From Canna indica (taxonomy: Eukaryota; Streptophyta; Magnoliopsida; Zingiberales; Cannaceae), in contig CP136893.1 of assembly GCA_034359265.1 (NCBI GenBank), positions 22,762,001-22,826,000 of the forward strand: a DNA stretch of 64,000 bases, in the 5' to 3' direction. The first letter of the stretch is position 1; every line of letters starts with the position of its first letter. The translations under genes and the position numbers were made by a program. This document shows, piece by piece, positions 21,587-33,064 of the stretch. The notes under the pieces are model-generated. The model was not told where the DNA came from. It worked only from the letters and a program-made list of their open reading frames with translations, and did not search any database.

Positions 21587-23106
21587 ATGTCTGGTCGTGG
21601 TTATCGACGCAGGAGAGCTTCGGAGTCTCCGATCGGTGAGACTCCAGCACTTACTCATGCTGCTGATCCTCCTGTTGCTGATCCTCATGAGGATGATACT
21701 GCCGAGGCTAGTACATCCAGACGCATGCGGCCACGCGGGCCGAACAGGTGGCAGCCACCACCAGCCACAGAGTCACGTAGATTGATTAGCGTGATTGGGG
21801 AGCGGTAATATATCATGAATTATGAATCATGAATCATTACAAATTCATTATATCATAATATAATATTAAAATTTATTTTTGTTGTGCAGGTTCGAGCAAG
21901 AAGAAGTGCCGAGGAGCATTTCTTCTACTATTCAATGATACATGCACGGGGCATGGCCTACGTGGTCTCACGTGCCTAGCGAGCACGTCGACATGTTATG
22001 GCGCGAGTTTGAGGCACGTATTTTTTTTTTTTTAACATGCATGATGATATATTAATATTGGTACTGATATTATTATTTTGCAGGCTTGCTATACATGGGC
22101 CGAGGACCAGAGGCTCTTCATTTACGCTGCCTGAGAGGCTATTTCCCGGGCAAGGTACAACGGGCAGCTGGGGCAGGCTCGGTCCCAAGCGATGGCCCGA
22201 GCTGGGACCACTAACATCGCGGAGACTCGGGGATACGGCCCCGGTTGGATTACTCCGAATATATGGGACCAGCTCATGGGGATATGGTCGACGGATCGAT
22301 GGCAGGAGGTTTCTCGGAATGCGGCTAGAAATCGCATGTCGGGGGGAGCAGCGCGTCACACCGGCGGCTCTGTTGCATTTGCAGTGCACGCGAACCGTTT
22401 GGTAAGTATATCTTTTAATTATATATTTTATTTGTTACTATGTGTACTAATTAATGTATTTGTTTTGTAAATGTAGACGACGGTGTCGGATGACGGGAGT
22501 GTCCAGCGACCCTCCCCGATGGCGGTGTTTGAGCGGACTCACCGTCGAGCACATGGGACGGGGGAGTACATCGACAACCGCGCTGCATACATTGTGGTAA
22601 TTATATATTATTTAAATTATTCATTATATATTTATAATTTAAGTTTTATGATAAATATTAAACAAAAAATCAAACTCGAGTAGGAGACCTACAGCCACAC
22701 GGTGGTGCAGCGCGGGGGTACCCCCGAGGACTTTGATGCAGCATCGTGGGTCGAGGCCGCAGGTGGCTGGGACCATGGCCGCGTATATGGCTTCGCAGAT
22801 AGTGGTCATGCGCGAGCCGTGCTAGGGCCACTTGGGGCACCAACCCCTCCGGTCGCTGGTGAGCGGTCGTCCACCTCTAGATCCAATTATGATCATAGTA
22901 GCAGAATAAGGACTCTAGAGGAGACGGTCGCGCGTCAGACTCAGATGATGGAGGAGATGCATGCTATGCTACGCAACATGTCAGGTCATCCCGAAGCAGG
23001 CATCTCTTCGGCATCATCTAATCCATCGTCCTCGAGTCAGTCCACGCCGGTGTACACTCAAGCACTCCAGACCCCGCCATATGATCCAGACCATCCTCCA
23101 TCGTGA
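21587..23106 (+). pseudogene. TNP1-type (Transposase_24, En/Spm accessory) gene, spliced, with in-frame stops
   Basis: Starts MSGRGYRRRRASES. Exons join in frame over small introns: 21587-21804 to 21890 (CG/GTAATA .. GCAG/G), then about 22084-22401 (ending AVHANRL/GTAAGT), 22477-22596 and 22684-23106. The peptide has WSHVPSEHVDMLWREFE, WAEDQRLFIYAA, WITPNIWDQLMGIWSTDRW, HTGGSVAFAVH, PSPMAVFERTHRR, GEYIDNRAA and a C-terminal coiled coil (RIRTLEETVARQTQMMEEMHAML). This is the Ptta/En/Spm accessory family that binds subterminal repeats. TGA stops interrupt exon 2 (about 21936) and exon 3 (about 22131), and the exon 2/3 junction needs a frame correction. Confidence 0.8.
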
Positions 23107-23392
23107 TCGTGAGATTTTTTGTTTGGATATTGAACTTGTTACTGAGATATTGAACTTGTTTAACTTATTTTGTTTGGATATTGATACTTCAATTTTGCAT
23201 TTGAATTGTCTTTATACTATCGTGGATAATTATCAATATAAATATAATTGTTTTGATGTATATCTTGGTGTGTTTGTGATGTGTGAATGAATGTGTGTAT
23301 GAGGGTATGGGTGTGTGAGTTATGTATCAGATAATGTATCAATGTATCAATGGAAATTTGAAATTTTTAATTTTTCTGTTCCCAGGTATACG

Positions 23393-23734
23393 TCATCAGC
23401 AACGGCTTTCCCACGGCCGTCCGTGGGAAAGCCGTTGCTAAAAGTGTATCGAAAGCCATTGCTGATGACCTACAGCAACGGCTTAGCGACGGGGTTGTAC
23501 TAACGGCGTTGCTACGGACTCAGTGGCTGTTGCTATTAATGTTATCAGCAACGGCTCCGGGTCTGTGGCAAAACCGTTGCTGATAATGTTTTTAGCGACG
23601 GCCCGAGTGGCCGTTGCTGATAATGTTTTGAGCGACAGCCCGAGCGGCCGTTGCTAATCCGTTGCTAAGTTATCAGCAACGCGACTTTCTGTCACGGCTC
23701 TATTGCAACGGCCCGGCCGTTGCTGATGCCCATT
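23393..23734. repeat. Right subterminal repeat array of the CACTA element
   Basis: More than ten copies of CAGCAACGGC / GCCGTTGCTG in both orientations, with a spacer phrase different from the left array (GACGGCCCGAGTGGCCGTTGCTGATAATG repeated). The array runs to within a few bases of the right TIR. Confidence 0.85.
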
Positions 23735-23746
23735 TTTCTAGTAGTG
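23735..23746 (-). repeat. Right terminal inverted repeat of the CACTA element
   Basis: TTTCTAGTAGTG, the exact inverse of the left end, followed by TGA at 23747-23749. Confidence 0.95.
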
Positions 23747-23888
23747 TGAATTTACTAACAAAAATACCGATCGGAAAAGTCAACGTCTTATCAAAAGAAA
23801 TTAGAAGGATGTGGCCCAACACACTATCGTCGATGGAAAAAACATATTTAGGTTTAGGATGTTTAGTCATGATGTATTTCCCCTATTA

Positions 23889-24876
23889 TGATCCCTAGAA
23901 TCCTCAAAACTTGATATCCGAACCTTGAGTAGAGATTCGATCGAAAAATTAGTAATCATTGCTGATAATTGATTATCGGTCGATCCTCAGTCGATCCTCG
24001 ACCGATCGAGGATCAGCCTCGACCCTGGATCGTCCGAAATGCTATTGAAAATTCTAGTAGATATATCGATCGAGTCTTTTCCGATCGTGGGTTGACCCAT
24101 AGTCGGTCGGAGATCGACTGAAAGTCTAACGACTCTATTTCTACCCATTCCAAACTGCTGGACACAATTCTTTCATCATGCTCTCTATATATAGACCCTT
24201 TCTCGGCCTTCAAAACTGTTGGTTAAACATCTTGAGACACCATTTGAGCCATATTGAGTTTTCTTCGGCCACTATTCTTCAAACCCTAGTTTCCGAGCTT
24301 ACAAATCTTAATCTTGCCTTTGATCTCCATACGATTCATCCTTGAGACATCAAGACGAGAGCTAGGAGCTTGTTTCGAGAGCTAAGTTGTGTTTGTTCCA
24401 TTTATTGCTCTCATTAACTTGTATTTATTGTTTATTTACTTGTGATTCTAGTTTGTGTAAACCTAAAGTTCTAGGTTTGTGATTTGGTGGTAGTCTTGGT
24501 ATAGAGACATAAAATTGCTTGTGTAATCTAGGTTAAGAGTGACCTTTAGGGTTTGAGGTGGGAGAATGCTCTCGCCGTGAAGGCGGAGACGTCCGGGTGT
24601 GTTGTCTTCAGTGTGAGAGCAGAGACTTCGGTGAAAAGTTCTCAATTGTAAAGAACTCATAACTTAGTGGATTTGCCGAACTACTAGGCGGTGTTGCCAA
24701 ACTACTATAAATCATGTAGTGTTAGCATTGATTCATTCTGTGTTTGATTACTTGTTGTTGACTTTATAAAGCATATACTTGAATTGAAATCAATAATTCA
24801 TTTAAGAATCGAACTTAGCATAAAAAATTAGTGATACACACTATTCACCCCCTCTAGTGTGAACATTCAATTCACA
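23889..24876 (+). repeat. 5' LTR of a copia relic
   Basis: About 988 bp from TGATCCCTAGAATCC to ..TTCACA. It ends in the phrase ACTATTCACCCCCTCTAGTGTG, which also ends the LTR at 57546-58224 and appears inverted at the start of the gag-only element's LTRs, so all three are related copia LTRs. The right end is set by the PBS that follows; the left end is inferred from the shared TGATCC start. Confidence 0.75.
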
Positions 24877-24877
24877 T

Positions 24878-24889
24878 TTGGTATAAGAG
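24878..24889 (+). other. Primer binding site of the copia relic
   Basis: TTGGTATAAGAGC lies directly after the LTR end and matches the initiator-Met site TGGTATCAGAGC with one change. It gives + orientation. Confidence 0.8.
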
Positions 24890-24905
24890 CAGGTTCATAG
24901 GTTGT

Positions 24906-26057
24906 TGATGAGTGTCGAATCCATCAAAAATAAATTCATACTTCTTGAGATTTTGTAGTCGTGACAAGTAGGGTCGAATCCATAGAGATTGATTAGTTTC
25001 AAATTCTTTCAAAACCAAAAATTAGAAGGAAGGAAAAAAAAGGGGGGGTTTGATTAGATGCAAGCTGAAATAAAAATAGTAATTAAAAAAATTGATTAAA
25101 ATTAAAGAGAAATCAATGAGAGGAAAGTCTAGCTAAAGGTATGCTCTCGATTTCGATTTGTAGGATTGATCATATACGCTAAGAATGCGTTTCTTTATTT
25201 CTAGCGATTTAATAGATTTTTGTGAATTGAACAATAATCTCACAAGTCATATTAATTCAAGTATTCTATTAGTTCGGAATGAACAGCAACCTCGACTAAT
25301 TTGTCTCTAAATTCGACATGGAACAGTCATGCCAGTAGACTAGCTATTGTTCTAAAAATCTGGTAACATGCCGACAATTAAAAAGAAACAATAGAATAAT
25401 TTCTGCAGGAAATAAATGAATACTAGAAAGCAAAGACATTAAGCACAAAAGAATCTCACAATTCGTAGAATCGAAACGTCGAATCGTCCTTTAGCTAGAA
25501 AGAAGTGGATCAGCCACACATCGCAAACTCAGACAATTTCATTCTCCAAAATAAACTACTGCTGAAAATCTTAAAGAACCAAACACAAAAGGAGGCTACA
25601 GCTAAGAAAAATGTCAGCCCTTGTTCATTACAATTATTCTCCTTTTATAGGAGAATTCCAAACCTAACTAGAATATTAAATAAATTAAATAAAAATCAAA
25701 TCAACCTTACATAATAAACTAACATCCAAATATCCTGGTTTAATATTTTTGACACAAATGCATTATTCAAATTCGCATGAAAACATGGAAATAAAATTTT
25801 AGCTTTAAACTTGGTAATTTCTGGGTCTGTCACATGTATCTTCGCTAAGGCGTGGGCACGCCCAATGTAATGCGACCAAATCCAGCTTGCATTTCAATTT
25901 CCAGCTTCCAAAAACGTGCAACGAGGCTTCTTTTTGAATTCTTTCCATCATTTGTTGCCTAAAAATTAAACAAAATAATAAACACATTTTAAGAAGCATT
26001 TAATTTGAATTTAGCATGAAAATAAGCATCAAAAGATGGAAAATAAACATGTTATCA
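24906..26057 (-). repeat. 3' LTR of the Athila-like element
   Basis: 1152 bp, about 90% like the right LTR by eye. The interior side carries a purine tract on the - strand (GTGTGAGGAGATT) directly before TGATAACATG. Confidence 0.9.
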
Positions 26058-26414
26058 AATCTCCTCACACTTAAACCATGCTTGTCCTCAAGCATAACTC
26101 AAACCAAACAATCATTCTCTTTAAAATTAATCGCATCCTATCATAGCCCGCATCATAAAGTTTTAACGACTCAAATAAAAAGACAATAGCTAGCAACCTT
26201 TCACAGTGAAATCTCATCCATCCACACAATTTTATGATTATGTAGATGCACATTCAGAGTACAAGAGGCAAAGGCTAAAAAGATTTAAGCACACATACAA
26301 TTTTCAAAAAGAATCATCGCACAGAGGTAACATCAACCAACCAATGCCACAAGTTGAAAAACTAAGAGACTTAACTTATTGACTGAGCACCTTTTATTTT
26401 CCTAGATCGTTGCT

Positions 26415-26562
26415 CAATCTTTTGACGCGAGGACATACATTGGTGATGCATACACCCGGTTACTTGGTTGGCCCTGAATCTAAGTTCGTTGCCTAGAATG
26501 TCATGCAATCTTTTGATGCGAGGACACACATTAGTGATGCATGCACCCGGTTACTCGGTTGA
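26415..26562. repeat. Short direct repeat in the Athila-like interior
   Basis: A 56 bp phrase (CAATCTTTTGACGCGAGGAC.. to ..CACCCGGTTACTTGGTTG) occurs at 26415-26470 and again at 26506-26561 with a few differences, 91 bp apart. Confidence 0.75.
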
Positions 26563-27270
26563 TCACAATTCTATGTGGCTACTAGCTCTACTCATGATCT
26601 TTGGTAATCAGCGGAGTAGTGATGCTCTTTCTTTCTCTCTTTTTTCCTTTTTTTCTTCTTCTTCAGACTCGAGGCATAACAAGGTAAAGTTCCTACTGTG
26701 CAAGATAAAACTAAGCAGATATGACTGTTTTAAAATTTATTGCATCTTGAAATTCTGAGAGTTCATCAAGAGATAATCATATATTGTGTGAAGGGATGAG
26801 AAATGCATTATTCATGTTAGCTCTCCATTGTAATTCAATTCAAGACATCTAAACACAATGAATTGGGGTGTTCAATGATGTAAATGAATCTTTCAAGATA
26901 GCAATTGAAGTGTATGAGTTAAAAAAAAAATCTAGGACAAGATTTTAAAAGGACTTATAAAAAACGTGCAACACGGAAAATACCAAAGAAAAATTGCAGC
27001 TAGCAACATAATTATGATTTCCATAAAATTTCAGCTAGCTATACAATTTTAGCATTAAAAGTTCAATTCTCATGCAAATTGATTTCAGAACGATCATATT
27101 TGAACAAAATTAGGTATCATGCAAAATAAACCTCTCCCCACACTTAAAATTCACATTGTCCCCAATGTGGTTCAAAATAATTTTAAAACAAAATAATAGC
27201 AAATTAGGAAAACAAGAACTTCCCTGAACATTGGAGGAGGGTGTTGGCTGCTTGCTACTGCCTTGGGTTT

Positions 27271-27680
27271 TAGGCGTGGTCATGTCTAAAACTTCAAATC
27301 TGCCTTTTAAATTTTTGTCTTCTTTTTCTTTTAGAATTTCCAAAGCTCTCTACCTTTGATATCGAATTCACCCTTTGCCAAAAGATAATTGGAAGAAATT
27401 AAAATTAGAAGTAAATAAAAATAGATCTAAAGGAATTGAAAAAGAAATTATGCAAAAGTAAAGACTAATAAATAAGGCGTGGTCATGTCTAAAACTTCAA
27501 GTTTGCCTTTTAAATTTTGTCTCCTTTTTATTTTAGAATTTCCAAAGCTCTACCATTGATATCGAATTCACCCTTTACCAAAAGATATTTGGAAGAAATT
27601 AAAATCAGAAGTAAAAGAAAAATAAAAACATATCTAAAGGAATTGAAAAGAAAATTATGCAAAAGTAAAGACTAAGAAAT
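27271..27680. repeat. About 205 bp tandem duplication in the Athila-like interior
   Basis: Units 27271-27473 and 27474-27680 share TCATGTCTAAAACTTCAA, then TTTAGAATTTCCAAAGCTC and GATATCGAATTCACCCTTT, with small indels. Each unit starts with a GGCGTGGTCATG variant of the scattered palindromic motif, and another copy follows the second unit, so the motif lies exactly at the unit borders. Confidence 0.85.
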
Positions 27681-27763
27681 AAGGCGTGAGCACGCCTAAT
27701 ACTTGGGTTACCTCCCAAAAGCGCCCTTGTTTATTGTCCTAGGCTAGACATTACTGTCATATT

Positions 27764-28735
27764 TCACGTAACTCTGATTGCGTATTTTAGATATCTAGGC
27801 AGCGGCCTCAATTCCATTTGCGGTGTCTGCACAATAGAATGTAGAAGCTTAGTGCGAGAAATGAATGGTTCTAGGCATGAAGTATTAGTTTTTGTTGTTT
27901 TGAGCGCCTTTATTTCAACCAGAAAATTATTTTCATAATCAATTTTAATACTGTCCAGATTGATATTCATGTCCATAACACTCAAATTAAATATTTTGTG
28001 AGATGAAATGTCAATAAAATCAATATTGTTAACACAAAGTTTTTCGCTAGGAAATTTTATGGCATCATAAACATTGAATTTGATGACTTCACCATCAAAT
28101 TCCATAGTGAGTGTGCCATCATACACATCTATTTTTGTCCAAGTTGTGCTAAGAAAGGGTCTTCCAAGCAAAATATCTGATGAGTTGGAAAATGTGTCTT
28201 CCTCCATATTTGGCACAAAAAAATCTGCAGGAAATACTAATTTATTTACTTGAACTAAAACATCTTCCAACACCCCTTTAGGGTAAACAACTGACCTGTC
28301 AGCTAATTGAATGACAACACCTGTCTTTTATAATGGACCAATATTTAAAGATGAATAAATAGACAATTGCATGACATTTATAGATGTTCCTAAATCACAC
28401 ATAGCTCTTTATATACCAACATTGTCAATCTTGCAAGAAATAGAAAACATACATTGATCTTTGCATTTGGGAGGTAATTTTCTTTGAAGTACAACGAAAG
28501 CATTTCCTCCCACACTTACCTTTTCATTACCAGTCAGCTTTTTCTTGTTGGTGCACAATTTCTTGAGAAATTTAGCATACCGAGGTATTTTCTTAATGAC
28601 GTCAAGTAAGGAAATATTTATTTCAACATTGCGAAAAGTTTCAAGAATATCTTTTTCTTCATTTTCCTTCTTAGACTTGGCCAATCTTTCTGGAAAGGGA
28701 GGCTTGATCATCAATGTTCTTAGTTGTTCTAGTTC
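27764..28735 (-). pseudogene. Aspartic protease region of the Athila-like element
   Basis: Upstream frame 28409-28714: PPFPERLAKSKKE, LLDVIKKIPRYAKFLK, VSVGGNAFVVLQ. It is followed across two stops by a DLGTSINVM active-site segment (about 28395-28370), and then by the open frame 27764-28273 with GVLEDVLVQVN, ILLGRPFLSTTWTKIDV and GTLTMEFDGEVIKF. This order is the Athila gag-protease linker and retropepsin fold. Stops near 28410 and 28330 kill it. The RT that should follow is absent: the next 1.7 kb has no catalytic motif. Confidence 0.8.
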
Positions 28736-29172
28736 TTTTTATTTCTAGTTAGTAGTAACTTCAGTTTCAGTTTCTGTCTCTAAGGCGTGCCCACGCCTTG
28801 GTAGACTGGGTTTTGTTTCTAAGGCATGCCCGCGTCTTGGTAGATTGGGTTCTGCTAACTCTTTCCCACTTCTTAAGGTTATTGCGCTATCATTCTGTTT
28901 TAGGTGATGACAATTTGTGAGGGCGGTTTGCCTTGTGATTCCAGCTTGCTTAGAGATAACGCCAATTGGCTCATTTGATTCTCCAAAATTTGAGTGTTTG
29001 CCTTTGTTTCTTGTATGCTTGCTTTTGTTTTTTGTATGCTTGCTTTTGTTTTCTGTTGAAATTGTTGTGTACTAATTGCAAGTGATTTAACAATTTCTTC
29101 AAGAGATGTACCTGAATTTGAAGGGAATTATTGTGGCGGGACAGATAGTTTGTGCTGAAATTGCTAAAAAAT

Positions 29173-30147
29173 TTATTGTTGAAAATTTTGTTGCTGAAAA
29201 TTTGGTTGCCTTGTCCCATAACTTAAGTTTGGATGATTTCTCCATCCTGGATTATAGGTGTTTGAATAGGGATCAGATTTCCTTTGTGGAGAACTTGGGA
29301 ATCCTCCAACGGCGTTAGCTTGTTCTTGTGTATCCTCTTGAAGGGTAGGGCACATGTCGGTGAGATGACTAGCGACAGCACAAATTCCACACACTTTAAC
29401 CTGTGATGTGTTTCCTACAACCAAATTTTGAACCATAGTAGTTAGATGAGTAATTTTATATTCAAGGGATGGCACATTTCCCTCATTTACCCCTCTTGAC
29501 GGTTCTTGCCGAAACCCAAATTATCGTGAATTGGCAGTCATGATGGAGATTAATTCCCTAGCGGCTTGAGGAGTTTTGTACACTATAGCCCCGCCACTTG
29601 CTGCATCCATCATCCTTCTTTCCATAGGTAGCAAACCTTCATAAAAATATTGGATTAATAATTGTTCAGAAATACCATGTTGAGGGCAACTTGCACATAA
29701 CCGTTTGAATCTTTCCCAATATTCGTGTAGAGTCTCTGTGTCTTTTTATTTAACTACACAGATTTCCCTCCTAATTCTAGCAGCTCATGAAGCTGGAAAG
29801 AATTTATCCAAGAATAGGCTTAGTAAATCTGTCCATGCGTTGAATGATCCAGGAGGAAGGTAGAACAACCACTCCTTGGTTGCATCTGCTAAAGAAAAAG
29901 GAAAGGCTCGCAGTTTGATTTGATCATCGAATATCCTGTGTGGTTTCATTGTTGAGCATACAACATGAAATTTCCTCAAGTGCTTGTGAGGGTCTTCATT
30001 TTCAAGTCCTCGAAAAATAGGCAAGAGATGTATTAGTCCAGATTTTAATTCAAAGTTTATCTCTAGTTCTGGGTAAGTGATGCATAATGATGGCTGGTTG
30101 AAAGGTGCAGCAGCCAGTTCGCGCAAAGTTAGATTATTTTCAGCCAT
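29173..30147 (-). pseudogene. gag of the Athila-like element, broken by stops
   Basis: Opens MAENNLTLRELAAAPFNQ and reads ELKSGLIHLLPIFRGLENEDPH, FHVVCSTMKP, IKLRAFPFSLADATKEWLFYLPPGS and FLDKFFPAS (29785-30147), the classic Athila Gag core (Retrotrans_gag family). After a stop the homology resumes (ETLHEYWERFKRLCASCPQHG, then EGLLPMERRMMDAASGG). A zinc knuckle CGICAVASHLTDMC and a Gln/Asn-rich tail occupy 29173-29475. Gag packages element RNA. Several stops make it non-functional. Confidence 0.85.
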
Positions 30148-30431
30148 TTTTGCTTCTGCTTCTGATTCTGGTTCTACTTCTGTCTTAGTGTTAAGGCGTG
30201 CCCACGTCTCGTTTGCTGTTGAAGATGAGGGTGCTGAAATGTGTTTACCTCACTGTTGGGTCGCCTTTCTAAGACTTCTAGCAGTCTTCTCAATCTCAGG
30301 ATCGTATATGAGTTCTTCTGTGCGATCAGATCTGACCATCAATGTTAAGACGCGCCCACGTCTAACTTGTCTGGAATTTTCCTGCACAGTCAAAATTGGC
30401 TAACAAAAGAATTAAAATTGATTGTTACCAA

Positions 30432-30449
30432 TCCCCAGCAACGGCGCCA
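30432..30449 (-). other. Primer binding site of the Athila-like element
   Basis: The - strand reads TGGCGCCGTTGCTGGGGA, the form known from Athila/Tat-type elements (TGGCGCCGTTGCCGGGGA) with one change. It lies 5 bases inside the right LTR. Confidence 0.9.
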
Positions 30450-30454
30450 AAATT

Positions 30455-31598
30455 TGATGAGTGTCAAATTCACCAAAAATAAATTTCTACTTCTTAAGAT
30501 TTTGTAGTCGTGACAAGTAGGATCGAATCCACAGAGACTAGTTAGTTTCAAATTCATTCAAAACCAAAAATTAGAAGGAAGGAAAAAAAGGAGGGTTTGA
30601 TTAGATGCAAGTTGAAATAAAAATAGTAATTAAAAATATTGATTAAAATTAAAGAGAAATCAATGAGAGGAAAGTCTAGCTAATGGTACGTTCTCGATTT
30701 CGATTTGTATGATTGATCATAGACACTAAGGATGAGTTTCTTTATTTCTAGCGATTTAATATACTTTTGTGAATTAAACAGTAATCTCACAAGTCATATT
30801 AATTCAAGTATTCCATTAGTTCGGATTGAACAGTAAGCTCGACTAATTTGTCTCTAAATTCGGCACAGAACAGACATGCTAGTAGACTAGCTATTGTTCT
30901 AATAATCTGGTAACAAACCGATAATTAAAAAGAAATAACAGAATAATTTCTGCAAAAAATAAATGAATACTAAAAAGCAAAGACATTAAGTACAGAAGAA
31001 TCTCAATATCCGTAGAACCGAAACGTTGAATCGTCCTTTAGCTAGAAAGAAGTGGATCAGCCACACATTGCAAATTCACACAATTTCATTCTCCAAAATA
31101 AACTACTGCTGAAAACCTTAAAGAACCTAACACAAAAGGAGGCTACAGCTAAGAAAAATGTCAGCCATTGTTCATTACAATTATTCTCCTTTTATAGGAG
31201 AATTCCAAACCTAACTAGAATATTAAATAAAAATCAAATCAACCTTATATGATAATAAACTAACATCCAAATATCATGGTTTAATATTTTTGACACAAAT
31301 GAATTGTTCAAATTCACATCGAAACATGGAAGAAAAATTTTAGCTTTAAACTTGGTAAATTTTGGGTATGTCACATGTATCTTCGCTAAGGTGTGGGCAC
31401 GCCCAATGTAATGCGATCAAATTCAGCTTGCATTCCAATTTTCAGCTTTCAAAAACGTGCAGGGAGGCTTCTTTTTGAATTCTTTCCATCATTTGTTGCC
31501 TAAAAATTAAATAAAATAATAAACACATTTTAGGAAGCATTTAATTCGAATTTAGCGTGAAATAAGCATCAAAAGATGAAAAATAAACATGTTATCAG
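30455..31598 (-). repeat. 5' LTR of the Athila-like element
   Basis: 1144 bp, TGATGAGTGTCAAATTC.. to ..ATGTTATCA, followed by target duplication GTTGT. Confidence 0.9.
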
Positions 31599-31614
31599 TT
31601 GTGATTTCATCATC

Positions 31615-32170
31615 ACTTCTACATTTAGTTTGATCCTAGAATGACGCTAGAGTCGGTTATGCCTACACCCTCTAGGTTTGATGAGTTGAACTTTAGCCTT
31701 TGGAAATATAGGATTTGTACTTTCTTAAAAATCCAAGGTTTATAGGTTTTTAACGTGTTAAAAACTCAATATATCGAACCTAAAAGTGAAATGCATGCTT
31801 GGACACAATATGAGGTTGATATGTTTAATTTGAATGCAAAGGTTATTAATTGCATATATTATTTTTTGCCAAATGAGATTCTTGAAAAGTCATGTATTTC
31901 ACATCGGCTTCCGATTTATGGACAACTTTGAAAAAGTCATGCATTGCACCTCTCACTCTCTCCAAACCAAGTCTCTCGTACCGTCAACCTTTGATCTAAG
32001 TCTCTCTCCAATCAACAATGCCTCTCAGTCTTCTCTCATCATCTCAGTGTTTGCCCGTTTGGTGTCCCTCATGAGTCACGACACTCAACAAGCCAACATG
32101 CAACATTGTGATAGCGGTTCTTCTTCACAACCTCACCACACCTTACAATTTAACTCGAAATGCAATAATT
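31615..32170 (+). pseudogene. gag relic of the older copia element split by the Athila-like insertion
   Basis: After the Athila LTR the + strand reads MTLESVMPTPSRFDELNFSLWKYR, then TFLKIQGL, YIEPKSEMHAWTQYEVDMFN and FLPNEILEK. This parallels the Gag of the element at 6439-14220 (MALESVV.., FIEPKVDMHAWSEMD, LPNGILEK), so the two are related. A stop follows IQGL and frame is lost near 31910. The remaining 31930-32170 is open but unlike Gag. Its LTR and PBS are at 23889-24889. Confidence 0.75.
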
Positions 32171-33064
32171 GTTAATTCTAGTTAGTGATTAAGTATACAA
32201 CATAAAGAGAAAACAATTTATCCCACATCTCAAATTAGAATAAGCTATAGGTGTTTATAAACTCATATTATACACCTTTTGTTGATGGGATTTTTGGAGG
32301 GAAATAAAAAGATGGCTATGGATCTTTTTAACATGGGGCAAACACTCATAACTTATCGGGAGAAAAAAAATGTCTACGGAAAGTTATTTAAGGTATTATA
32401 AATATCTATCTCCTATAAAATAAATCAACAATTTGTTTGAGGTATTATAAACATTTATCTCCTATCAAATAAAACAATAATTTTCTTTTAACACATCTTT
32501 TCAATAAAATTCTCATGTGTTTTTGGGAGAAAATTCGGATTTTGTTATATGAATTTTCTATTTCAATTTTGTAAAATCCTGGAGGAATTCTTTCACCAAC
32601 AAGCCAACAACAAATTTAAGTGGGGGCATAAATTCTTCGAATCTTCTATTCTACTTAACTTTCTGCAACAATAGTGCCTCGGGTTTTTTGCTTAGTTAGA
32701 AATGTCAAATGAAGCATCATGGATTTGTATTCTAAGTTTATTTTTACTATTTATACTTTATAGATTATGTTTGTGCTGCTTTTCATTACTTATATCAAAC
32801 TATCAATTAGGTTTTATTGTTGGCCTCATTCATCTTAGGAGATTTCCATATGATGCTTTGCCTTTCTAATTATATATCTTAAACTAAATTAAATTAAATT
32901 CAAGAAATCTTAGATTTATCGTGGTACTCTTTTACAAGTATCATCTATCATGTATCATATTTGTCTATAATAGATCCTATTTTTTTATATTTTACTACCT
33001 CTATGGATTGCTCCACGTGACCAACTTATAGTAGTAGGTAATTTCTTATGAGGAACTGGATCCG
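32171..33064. other. AT-rich stretch without recognised features
   Basis: No open frame above background. It has short direct repeats of the type GGTATTATAAATATCTATCTCCTAT (32391 and 32441). I see no gene and no clear element ends. Confidence 0.4.

Larger units (their letters stand above)
16667..23746 (+). mobile_element. CACTA (En/Spm) DNA transposon, structurally complete
   Basis: 7080 bp. It starts CACTACTAGAAA and ends with the exact inverted copy TTTCTAGTAGTG. TGA lies on both sides (16664-16666 and 23747-23749), the 3 bp target duplication of the superfamily. Subterminal arrays of GCAACGGC / GCCGTTGC occupy both ends. Inside are a TNP2-type transposase gene and, downstream on the same strand, a TNP1-type gene. 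The transposase gene has two frame breaks and the TNP1 gene has in-frame stops, so it is probably no longer autonomous but could be moved by relatives. Confidence 0.95.
24906..31598 (-). mobile_element. Athila-like Ty3-gypsy element with gag and protease but no RT or integrase
   Basis: LTRs at 24906-26057 and 30455-31598, both TGATGAGTGTC.. to ..ATGTTATCA, with GTTGT at 24901-24905 and 31599-31603 as a perfect 5 bp target duplication. The PBS TGGCGCCGTTGCTGGGGAT beside the right LTR and a purine tract beside the left one set - orientation. The interior is 4.4 kb, against well over 8 kb in full Athila elements. It holds decayed gag and protease, then 1.7 kb of non-coding repeats up to the PPT. 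It sits in the leader of an older copia element, whose gag resumes at 31604. Confidence 0.93.

Noticed and set aside
24901..31603. A possible env-like gene in the Athila-type element
   Set aside because: Full Athila elements can have one near the 3' end, but 26058-27763 has no long frame, signal peptide or membrane segment.
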